From JBGTFE01 sp049799955 (GTDB lineage Bacteria; Acidobacteriota; Blastocatellia; Pyrinomonadales; Pyrinomonadaceae): DNA of 64,000 nucleotides. How positions within the stretch are numbered: the first letter of the stretch is position 1; every line of letters starts with the position of its first letter. A program made the position numbers and the translations under genes. Below the pieces are notes generated by a model, which was given only the letters and a program-made list of their open reading frames with translations, made no database searches and was not told the DNA's origin. The stretch lies in assembly GCA_049799955.1 (NCBI GenBank), contig JBARIW010000032.1:1-64000 (forward strand). The letters run 5' to 3'. Shown here piece after piece: positions 16,483-24,800 of the stretch.

Positions 16483-16510
16483 CTTATATAATAAAAATTC
16501 AAACTGTAAA
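16483..16510 (-). promoter_or_regulatory. Sigma-70 type promoter for bamA
   Basis: On the minus strand TTTACA (16505-16510) lies 16 bases before TATAAG (16483-16488). The leader of about 40 bases carries an AAGGGA Shine-Dalgarno nine bases before the ATG at 16436. Confidence 0.6.
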
Positions 16511-16659
16511 TATACCTTTAAATGTTCGTCCAAACAAAGCAGGCTTTTTGCGTCGGGTTGATACGCGAACTTTGATTCGCCCAAACTAAGCTTGGTTGCC
16601 TTACGCGCCCGTCTTTGCCGTCAAACTTACGAATTATACAGAAACCCGCGCGAAAAAGA

Positions 16660-16697
16660 AAAAGCGCAAAAGCAGTAAAGAAATACTTTTGCGCATT
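16660..16697 (-). terminator. Terminator after clpC
   Basis: A 9-bp stem GCGCAAAAG / CTTTTGCGC (16664-16672 and 16686-16694) is flanked by T-rich sequence on both strands. It lies just beyond the clpC stop. Confidence 0.75.
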
Positions 16698-16727
16698 TTT
16701 ATTTGGAATCTAAGGATTAAATTCCAC

Positions 16728-19130
16728 TTATTTTGTATCCGAAACCGGTTCGAGAAGCAGGTTTTCAAGCTCTTCGAGCGGAATCGGGCGAAATTTCAAT
16801 TTGTTATTTTCACAATAAATCTCCACCAGACTTTCATCGCCAAGCTCGCCCTGAATGAGAGCTTCGGACAGCTCGTCCTCGACGTATTTCTGCAAAGCGC
16901 GTTTGAGCGGTCTCGCGCCGAATTTGCGGTCGTCGCAGGTTTTTTCAATCAGCCAGCGCTTTGCTTCTTCCGTAAGACGAACCTGCAAAGTGCGTCTTGT
17001 CAGAATCTCGTTGAGAGCGCCGATTTGCAAATCGATAATCTGCATCAAATCTTCGTCGGCGAGCTCATCAAAAATAATGATTTCATCGAGACGATTGACG
17101 AACTCGGGCGCAAAAGTCTTTTTGACTTCGCTCATCACCTGTTCTTCCATCTTTTCACGCGAAGAATCCGCGCCGGATTGAAAACCGAGCGTCGCGCGTT
17201 TCTGAATAAAGCGCGCGCCGAGATTCGATGTCATTATAAAAATCGCGTTTTTACAGTCAATCGTGTTGCCCTGCGCGTCGGTCAGGATTCCGTCTTCGAA
17301 AACCTGCAAAAGCACGTTGAAAAGGTCGGGATGCGCCTTTTCGACTTCATCGAAAAGCACGACCGAATAAGGCGCGCGGCGAATTTTTTCCGTAAGCTGC
17401 CCGCCTTCTTCGTGCCCGACATATCCCGGCGGCGAGCCGATAAATTTCGCCACCGTGTGTTTTTCCATAAATTCCGACATATCGAAACGAATGAGCGCGC
17501 GTTCCGAGCCGAACAGAAATTCTGCAAGAGTTCTGGCGACTTCGGTTTTGCCAACGCCGGTCGGACCTAAAAACAAAAATGAGCCGACGGGTTTATTCGG
17601 ATTTTTCAAGCCTGCGCGTGAACGACGAATTGCGCGAGCGAGCGCGGAAATCGCCGAACGCTGCGAAATAATGCGTTTGTGCAGTTCTTTTTCAATCTGC
17701 AAAAGCTTTTTCGCTTCTTCCTGATTAATCGATGTAACGGGAATTCCAGTCCATCGCGCAATAACTTCCTCAACGTCCTGCTTTGTAACTTCGACGGCAA
17801 AAAACGAATCTTCGAGCGTTTCGAGTTCGAGCGAAATAAGCTGCTCCTCGTTCGTAAAACGCTTCCAGTTATCAATCGTTTCGCGCCACGACGGGTCGGA
17901 AGTATTTTCCTGCTGGTAACGAAGCTTGGCTCTTGCGCCCGCTTCGTCCAAAACGTCAATCGCCTTGTCGGGCAAAAAACGGTCGGAAATATAACGATTC
18001 GACTGGTAAACCGCCGCCTGCAAAGCTTCTTTCGAATATCGAATCTGGTGAAACGCTTCGTAGCGTTCCGCCAAGCCTTCGATAATCAACAAGGCTTCAT
18101 CTTCATTCGGCGGCACGATTTTGACCGACTGAAAGCGACGCTCTAAAGCTTTGTCTTTTTCAATCGACTTGCGAAATTCGTTTGGCGTCGTCGCGCCGAT
18201 GCATTGAATCTCGCCGCGCGAAAGCGCCGGTTTTAAGATATTCGCCGCGTCGAGCGTGCCTTCCGCCGAGCCTGCGCCGACGAGCGTGTGAAGCTCGTCG
18301 ATAAAAACAATGTAGCGGTCATGTTCTTTCAGCTCGCTGATAATTTTCTTGAGGCGTTCTTCAAACTGCCCGCGATATTTCGTTCCGGCAACAATCAAAG
18401 ACAAATCGAGCGACAAAATGCGTTTATTTTCCAGAAAACTCGGTACGGCTTTATCGACGATTCGCTGCGCCAAGCCTTCGATAATCGCCGTTTTGCCGAC
18501 GCCTGATTCGCCGATTAAAACCGGATTGTTTTTCGTCCGGCGGCAAAGAATCTCGATAACCCGCTCGGTTTCCGCCTCGCGTCCAATCAGAGGGTCGAGC
18601 TTTCCTTCCGCCGCTTCCGCCGTCAAATCGCGCGTGAATTCCTGAAGATGCGGAACTTCGCCTTTTTCGCGGTCGATTGAGTAAAGATTCGGGAAACCGC
18701 TTTGACGATTAATCTCGTCGCGCACGTCCTGAAGCCGCAAGCCGTAATGAAAAAGAATCTCCGCCGCAATCGAGCGTTCCTCGCGCACAAGTCCCAAAAG
18801 AAGATGTTCGGGTCCGATGTGCCGATTTTTCAGACGCTGGCTTTCCTCGTTGGCAAAAGCGAGAATCCGTTTCGTTTCCGGCGCGAGATGAAGCTCCGCC
18901 GATTGCGGAATTCGCTCGCGCAAAACGATTCTTTCCTCGACTTCACGCCGAATCGCTTCGACCGTCAAGCCGTTGCGAAACGGGAAAAATCGCGCGGAGA
19001 TAGTTTTATCTTCGCGCATTAACCCTAACAGGATATGTTCGGGCGAAATGACCTGCGAGCCGTATTGCAGCGCTTCGTATCGCGCAAAAAAGATGACCCG
19101 ACGCGCTTTTTCAGTGTAGCGTTCAAACAT
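16728..19130 (-). CDS. clpC: ClpC-type AAA+ protease ATPase
   Basis: An 800-residue hexameric unfoldase that feeds substrates to ClpP in the cytoplasm. A double Clp N domain (residues 1-150, YTEKARRVIFFARYEA and HIGPEHLLLGLVREE) is followed by AAA-1 with Walker A GESGVGKT and Walker B VFIDELH. A middle segment and AAA-2 follow, with GPTGVGKTEVAR, VVLFDEVEKA and the sensor region TSNLG. The middle domain is shorter than in ClpB, which supports ClpC/ClpA assignment. The tail lacks the usual ClpC extension. There is no clpP or mcsB nearby. A TATAAT -10 lies just upstream. Confidence 0.92.
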   Translation of the reverse strand: MFERYTEKARRVIFFARYEALQYGSQVISPEHILLGLMREDKTISARFFPFRNGLTVEAIRREVEERIVLRERIPQSAELHLAPETKRILAFANEESQRLKNRHIGPEHLLLGLVREERSIAAEILFHYGLRLQDVRDEINRQSGFPNLYSIDREKGEVPHLQEFTRDLTAEAAEGKLDPLIGREAETERVIEILCRRTKNNPVLIGESGVGKTAIIEGLAQRIVDKAVPSFLENKRILSLDLSLIVAGTKYRGQFEERLKKIISELKEHDRYIVFIDELHTLVGAGSAEGTLDAANILKPALSRGEIQCIGATTPNEFRKSIEKDKALERRFQSVKIVPPNEDEALLIIEGLAERYEAFHQIRYSKEALQAAVYQSNRYISDRFLPDKAIDVLDEAGARAKLRYQQENTSDPSWRETIDNWKRFTNEEQLISLELETLEDSFFAVEVTKQDVEEVIARWTGIPVTSINQEEAKKLLQIEKELHKRIISQRSAISALARAIRRSRAGLKNPNKPVGSFLFLGPTGVGKTEVARTLAEFLFGSERALIRFDMSEFMEKHTVAKFIGSPPGYVGHEEGGQLTEKIRRAPYSVVLFDEVEKAHPDLFNVLLQVFEDGILTDAQGNTIDCKNAIFIMTSNLGARFIQKRATLGFQSGADSSREKMEEQVMSEVKKTFAPEFVNRLDEIIIFDELADEDLMQIIDLQIGALNEILTRRTLQVRLTEEAKRWLIEKTCDDRKFGARPLKRALQKYVEDELSEALIQGELGDESLVEIYCENNKLKFRPIPLEELENLLLEPVSDTK

Positions 19131-19164
19131 AAATAAAATAGTTTAGACTTTTCAATGGAAACTT

Positions 19165-19170
19165 ATTATA
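19165..19170 (-). promoter_or_regulatory. -10 element upstream of clpC
   Basis: A perfect TATAAT on the minus strand lies 35 bases before the clpC ATG. No convincing -35 or CtsR/HrcA operator is seen. Confidence 0.4.
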
Positions 19171-19264
19171 ACCAGAGTCTGAACCTTTAGAGCAAATTTT
19201 TCAAGATTAAAATTTTCCGAAGCTTGTTAGAATATAGTCGCAAAGCCCGAAAAAATCCAGATTT

Positions 19265-20479
19265 TTATTGCGTCCTCAAATTTTCTAAAGGCTTTACCCT
19301 ACTCGCCTTAAACGCCGGATAAATCGTTGCGGTCAGACACAAAACGAAAGCGATAAAAATAATCAATAAAACATTCGAAAATTTCGGATGAAAAGGAATG
19401 TAGCTCAAAGAATAAACTTCCGCCGAAAGATTTATCACCTTAAAGTAATTTCCGGCGAAACAGCCGAACAAGCCTAAAACGACTCCGAAAATTATTCCTG
19501 AGAAACCGAGAAATAAACCTTCGAGCAGAAAAATCGAAATCAGGCTTCGTGTCGCCGCACCGCACGTTCTGAGAACGGCGATGTCAAGCCTTCGTTCGTT
19601 TACAAGCAGCGCGAGCGTCGTCGTAATATTCAAAACAGCGATAAAAATTATCAGCGAAATTATCGCCATCGAGACTTTTCTTTCCAGACTCAAAGCGGCA
19701 AAAAGCGGCTGATTTGCCTCCTGCCAATCAAGAATTTTGAAATTATCGCCAAGAGTTTCCTTAATTTCCCGCGCCGTCTCGCGCGCTTTGTAAATGTCTT
19801 TGACAGAAATGTTTAGAATCGTCGGGGTAAATTTTTGTTGCCCGCGAAGCTTTGCGAAATTTTCAGGCGCGATGCCAATCCATGTCGAATCGTATTCGTA
19901 AAGACCTGTGCGAAAAATGTCGCCGACAAAAACTTTCACGCGCTTCGGCTCGATTTGGTTTTCCAAAACGATTACTTCGGCTTCGTCGCCGATTTTCAAA
20001 TTCGTCTTTTGGGCAAGCTTTTCACCGATTTGAATAGATAAGTTTTCCAATCTGCGTTCATCTGTGTTTATCTGCGGACTATTTTCTTTCGGCGTTGCGC
20101 CGCCCGCCGACCGGGGCGATTCTGACTTGCTTTCGACTCTTAAAAGCGCGTAACTAACCGCGTCCGCGCCGATGATGAACGCGTTTTCATAAGTCGTCGG
20201 AGAAATTTCGGCGACATTTTCCGTATTTTCCAGCTTTTCTTTGATTTCCTTCCAATTCGCGATTTCCGAATTGTCGTTCAAAAAAATAGAAACGTGCGCC
20301 GTGTTTGCGAGAATTTTATCCTGCATCTCATCCGCAAAGCCGCGAGCCAGAGCCTGCGCGATAATCAGGCTCGCCACGCCCGCCGCGATGCCGGCAATGG
20401 CGACAGCAGAAGTAAAACGCGCCAGACTTTTTCGCCGCGCGCGAAAATATTTCCATGCGAGTTTGAATTCGAAAGACAT
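19265..20479 (-). CDS. LolC/LolE-type ABC permease
   Basis: A 404-residue inner-membrane permease of the FtsX/LolCE type, which extracts lipoproteins from the inner membrane together with the ATPase LolD. It opens with FEFKLAWKYFRARRKSLARFTS, then TM1 (about 25-48), a large periplasmic domain (about 50-265), and three C-terminal TMs (about 270-295, 312-345 and 370-390). No LolD gene is adjacent. Residues 132-144 (around PQINTDERRLEN) in the periplasmic domain are encoded by a repeat arm and look like an insertion. The substrate assignment is from family resemblance; a macrolide-export type permease is less likely. Confidence 0.82.
   Translation of the reverse strand: MSFEFKLAWKYFRARRKSLARFTSAVAIAGIAAGVASLIIAQALARGFADEMQDKILANTAHVSIFLNDNSEIANWKEIKEKLENTENVAEISPTTYENAFIIGADAVSYALLRVESKSESPRSAGGATPKENSPQINTDERRLENLSIQIGEKLAQKTNLKIGDEAEVIVLENQIEPKRVKVFVGDIFRTGLYEYDSTWIGIAPENFAKLRGQQKFTPTILNISVKDIYKARETAREIKETLGDNFKILDWQEANQPLFAALSLERKVSMAIISLIIFIAVLNITTTLALLVNERRLDIAVLRTCGAATRSLISIFLLEGLFLGFSGIIFGVVLGLFGCFAGNYFKVINLSAEVYSLSYIPFHPKFSNVLLIIFIAFVLCLTATIYPAFKASRVKPLENLRTQ
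20049..20085. repeat. Single repeat arm inside LolC/E-like gene
   Basis: Three units of the form TCTG(C/T)GTT(C/T)A are read in frame on the minus strand as SPQINTDERRLEN. They match the right arm of 9270-9371 (TCAGCGTTCATCCGCGG). No second arm is seen nearby. Confidence 0.75.
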
Positions 20480-20505
20480 CGTTTTAATTGTAAATAATAT
20501 CTCTT

Positions 20506-20579
20506 CTTTGCGAGCTTTGCGCCTTTGCGGGAAACTTTTTTAGAAAAATTATTTCCCGCAAAGGCGCAAAGGCGCAAAG
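20506..20579. repeat. Paired inverted octamer array (CGCAAAGG type)
   Basis: CTTTGCG-containing units (20506-20534) face three CGCAAAGG units (20553-20579), giving a stem of about 20 bp. It lies in the divergent space between the LolC/E-like gene and ribBA. A single arm of the same family lies inside the gene at 43413-44888. Confidence 0.9.
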
Positions 20580-20647
20580 ATTATGGCTTTAGTTCGCCAA
20601 AACATTTTATATCGGCTAAAATTTTATTCATAACAAACGATTTGTCG

Positions 20648-20682
20648 TAAATCGCAAATCTAAAATCTAAAATCGAAAATCG
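20648..20682. repeat. Single-arm heptamer array (AAATCTA type)
   Basis: Five imperfect heptamers (AAATCGC, AAATCTA, AAATCTA, AAATCGA, AAATCGA) end six bases before the ribB ATG. No inverted partner is seen. Confidence 0.7.
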
Positions 20683-20688
20683 AACTTG

Positions 20689-21816
20689 ATGTCTCTAGCT
20701 ACGATTGAAGAAGCCGCCGCAGACATTGCGGCAGGCAAAATGATAATTATTGTTGACGACGAAGACCGCGAAAACGAAGGCGATCTGGTCTGCGCGGCGG
20801 AAAAAGTTACGCCGGAAATCATTAACTTTATGGTAACGCACGCGCGCGGGCTGATTTGTCTGCCGCTGACGGAAGAACGCTGCGACGAGCTGCATCTGCC
20901 GCCGCAGACTTCGAACAACACTTCGAGCATGGGAACGGCTTTTACGATTTCCATCGAAGCGCGGACGGGCGTAACGACCGGAATTTCCGCCGCCGACCGC
21001 GCCCGCACGATTTTGACAGCGGTTAATCCCGACTCAAAACCGCTCGATTTGGCGCGCCCCGGACATATTTTCCCGCTTCGCGCAAAAAACGGCGGCGTTC
21101 TGGTTCGCGTCGGGCAAACCGAAGCGAGCGTCGATATTGCCAGAATCGCGGGTTGTCGTCCGGCGGGCGTCGTCTGCGAAATTATGAACGACGACGGCAC
21201 GATGGCGCGAATGCCGGAGCTTGAAAAATTTGCCGCGAAACACGATTTGAAAATCATCTCGGTTGCCGAGCTTGTTCGCTACCGGATTCATAAGGAAACG
21301 CTTGTCAGAAAAGTCGTCGAAACGGATTTGCCGACCGAATACGGCACGTTTCGCGCGTTCATTTACGAAAACGTCGTCAACGGCGAAACACACATCGCTT
21401 TGACGATGGGCGATATTTCGCAGACAACCGAACCGGTTTTGGTGCGCGTCCAAACCGAGAACGTAACTTTTGCGATGTTCGGTTCTCTCCTCGGCGAAGC
21501 GGCAAAAGCGATTCAGACCTCTTTAAAAAAGATAGCCGAAACGGGCGCGGGAGTGATACTCTATTTACGTCAGCGCGAACACAATCTCGACTTGATTCAC
21601 CAGTTGCAGACTTACGCGCTGATGCAGGAAAAAAATCTCGATTTTCAGACGGCGCGACGCGAAAGCGGTTACGGAAGCTTTCGCGATTACGGCATCGGAG
21701 CGCAGATTTTAAACGATTTGGGCGTGCGGAAGATTCGCCTTCTCTCGAACCATCCGCCGAAAATTAATGCGATAGAAGCGTTTGACCTCGAAATTGTCGA
21801 AACTGTTTCGTTGTAA
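20689..21816 (+). CDS. ribB: RibB (DHBP synthase) with degenerate RibA half
   Basis: The N-terminal half (about 1-205) is a complete 3,4-dihydroxy-2-butanone 4-phosphate synthase, making a riboflavin precursor from ribulose 5-phosphate. DDEDRENEGDLV, HARGLICLPL, ARTGVTTGISAADRA and RRPGHIFPL-like ARPGHIFPL are intact. The C-terminal half (about 210-375) follows the RibA outline (VLVRVQTEN...FGSL, VILYLRQ) but has no cysteine at all. The zinc triad of GTP cyclohydrolase II and its RQEGRGIGL segment (here RQREHNLDL) are lost. It resembles the RibBX variant. GTP cyclohydrolase II must be encoded elsewhere. ATG at 20689 is preferred over TTG at 20686. tamB follows 18 bases on. Confidence 0.9.
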   Translation: MSLATIEEAAADIAAGKMIIIVDDEDRENEGDLVCAAEKVTPEIINFMVTHARGLICLPLTEERCDELHLPPQTSNNTSSMGTAFTISIEARTGVTTGISAADRARTILTAVNPDSKPLDLARPGHIFPLRAKNGGVLVRVGQTEASVDIARIAGCRPAGVVCEIMNDDGTMARMPELEKFAAKHDLKIISVAELVRYRIHKETLVRKVVETDLPTEYGTFRAFIYENVVNGETHIALTMGDISQTTEPVLVRVQTENVTFAMFGSLLGEAAKAIQTSLKKIAETGAGVILYLRQREHNLDLIHQLQTYALMQEKNLDFQTARRESGYGSFRDYGIGAQILNDLGVRKIRLLSNHPPKINAIEAFDLEIVETVSL

Positions 21817-21834
21817 TTGGAGCTGCCGGAAGTT

Positions 21835-24800
21835 ATGAGCGAAGAAAACAACCGAAAAGAAGAAATCGAAGAAACCGAACCGGCGGAAACGGCGGAAGAA
21901 TCTTCACCCGAACCGGCGCGGCGGAGATTTTTCACGCGGCGCAACGCGGTTATCTCATCAGGATTGCTGACGATTCTGGCAGTTTTGCTGGTCGTTCTGG
22001 TAATTATTTTTTACCGCTACGGCGTTTTCGACAATTATGTGAAAACGCAGTTTGTTACGAAAATGGCGGAAATCGGAGTTGTTTTCGACGCCGACGTTTT
22101 TCGCCTGACGGTCGCGCCAATGCAGTTAGAGCTTAAAAACGCGACTTTTAACGATAAAGTTTCCGGCGAAAAGCTGTTTTTTATCCGCGACGGCAAAATC
22201 AACCTGACCGTCGAAAATCTTTACGCGTGGCAGCTCAGCCGCGATATAAAAGTCGATTCGACCGACATAAACGGCGCGGAAGTCTGGGTAAAGTTTGACG
22301 AAAACGGCAAATCGAACTTCTCCAATTTAACTTTTGTCGAGGACAAAGCCGGCTCGCGCGTCAATTTCAAATACGATTCGGTTAAATTTTCTCTCAAAGA
22401 AGGTCTGGTTCATTTCGGCGACGTTTCGCATAAAATCTCTGCCGACGCAAAAAACGTCGCGCTCTTTCTCGACCCGACGACCTACGCCGTTCCCGACGAG
22501 CAAAAGCGTTATAATTTCGACATTTCTTCGACCGATTCGGTTTTTGTTTACGACGAAAAACCGGTCGAGCCGGTCGATATTCGCGCCAAAGGAATCGCCG
22601 ACGACAAGGGCGCGGAAATCAGCGAATTTAAATTGACGACGCCGATTGGCGAATCGACCTTAAACGGAAAACTGACCGATTGGGAAAATCTGCAATACGA
22701 TTTGAATATCAGCTCGACCGTAGATTTAACGCAGACTTCGAATATTCTGCCCGTCGGAACGCCGCTTCGCGGAATCGCCAATTTCAGCGGCAAAGTTTCG
22801 GGCGCGGGCGAAAGCTATAAAATCGATGGAAAGATTGATTCGGAGGCTTTGTCGGCTTACGGAATTTACCTGCGCGCTTTGAACGTCAACGCGACGGTCG
22901 AAGGCACGAATTCGATGTATGAAGCGAACGGCAAAGCGGTTGCCGAGCTTCTCACGTTTGAAGATTTTAAGATTGATTTTCCGCAGCTTATCGGCAATGT
23001 TCGCGGAACGGGAACCGATTTTCGATGGGTCGGCGAGCTTCAGGCTGCCGCCGCAAAATCGCCTCTGATGAATCTCGGCGGGCTTTTTATCACCGACGCG
23101 GTCGCCGAATATAAAGACAAGAAATTTGCCGCGACGCTCGGAAATACGCGGGCGCGCACCTTTACGATTGGTAAAACGGAATTTGAAAACGTGCAGGCTG
23201 GCAATCTCAAAGTTTCTTCTAACGATGGCGTTACGGACGTAAATTCGCCGAACGTGCGCGCTTCGAAATTCAAACTCAACGACATCGAGCTTCAAAATGT
23301 TAACGCCAAAAACTTAAAGGTAAAAGACCGACCGAAAGATACGACCGTTTCCATCGATAACTTGCAGGCTGGCAATGGACAACTCGATAAAACGAAGCTC
23401 AAAAATCTGTCGGCAAACAATTTTAATTTAAGAGCGGAAAAAGGCACGACCGATATTACGGCTAAAAATTTCCGCTCGCAGCAGGTTGACGCGAACGGCG
23501 CGAGAATCGGCGATTTGAATGCTTCGGACGTTACAATACGCGATACGCCGGGCGAAACCGTCATTTTTTCAAACAGAGTGCAGGTCGCCAGGCTCGAAAC
23601 CGACGCGGCTGTTTTGGGAAGCTTGAATGTCGCGGGCGTTCGGCTGACAATCCGGCGCGGCGTGATTGAAGGAAGCTCGGGCGATATCGATGCGGGAAAC
23701 GTCGCTTTGACGAAAAGCGCGGATTTGCCGCAGGGCGGAAATCTCGAAAACGTAAAAATTTACAAACCCGTTTTCGTCGTCGAGCCTTCGGGACGCTATC
23801 GCGCGAGCGCCGATATGAGTCTCGGCGGCGGCACGATTGGAAGCATCAAGCTCGGCGCGGCGACGGCAAACGTCGTCGCAAGCAGCGAACAGGTCGCGCT
23901 CACAAATCTTCAGGCGGACGTGATGGACGGCAAAATCAACGGCGATGCGACGATTGCTTTAAATAACCGGAACCGCTCGAACATCAACGCCGTTTTTTCA
24001 AATCTGGATTTGGGCAAATTATTAGCGCTTCAAGGCGGTCGAGTCGTCCCGATTGAAGGTCAGACGACCGGACAGGTTAATTTAACTTTTGCGGGAACGA
24101 ATTTCAAAACGGCGAGCGGAAACGTAACCGCAGACATCGCGGCGAACGCCGGAACGCAGGACAAAGGCTTGATTCCCGTTACGGGACGAGTCGAAGCGAC
24201 CGCGACGAACGGGCTTTTTAATCTCGACGTTGCGCGTCTGAATACCGAAAAAAGCGAGTTGAACGCGACCGGACGGCTTGATTTGAACGGCTACGATTCA
24301 AATTTGAATTTGGCTTTGAATTCAACCGACGCGAGCGAAATCACGCGCATCGTCAGAGTTTTGGAAATTTCGCCGACAATCGACCAGCAGCTCGATTCGT
24401 ATCAAGCCGAATTTGCCGGAAATCTGAAATTCAGCGGAATCTTGACCGGAAATGTTTCAGACCCGACGATTGACGGTCGCGCTTCGGTCGATTCGGTCGC
24501 GCTTCGCGGGCGCACGCTCGGCTCGCTGGCTCTGGACGTGTCGGTTTCGCCAACGGGAACGGAACTCAAAAACGGAATTTTGCAGGAACCGAACGGCGGC
24601 GGAAATCTCGCTTTTAACGTCAGCATTCCGACCGGCGGCGAGAATAACACTTCCATTCAGGCGACTTTGAACAAGATAAATACGGGAAATTTAATCGCGG
24701 CTTTGCCGATTGGAACTTTTCCCGACCAGTTTAAGGATTTTCGCGCCGCAACTTCGGGCACGATAAATCTGACGGGCGTGCCGAAAAATATGGCGGGCGA

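Noticed and set aside
16596..17570. 324-codon open frame opposite clpC
   Set aside because: It lies antisense to a clear ClpC gene, with no recognisable domain and an amino-acid composition (Phe/Arg rich) typical of shadow frames in this genome. The same holds for the long antisense frames at 15693-16310, 17679-18146, 22726-23295 and 25476-26033.
20580..20688. FMN riboswitch before ribB
   Set aside because: No conserved FMN aptamer blocks are seen; the space holds repeat arrays only.
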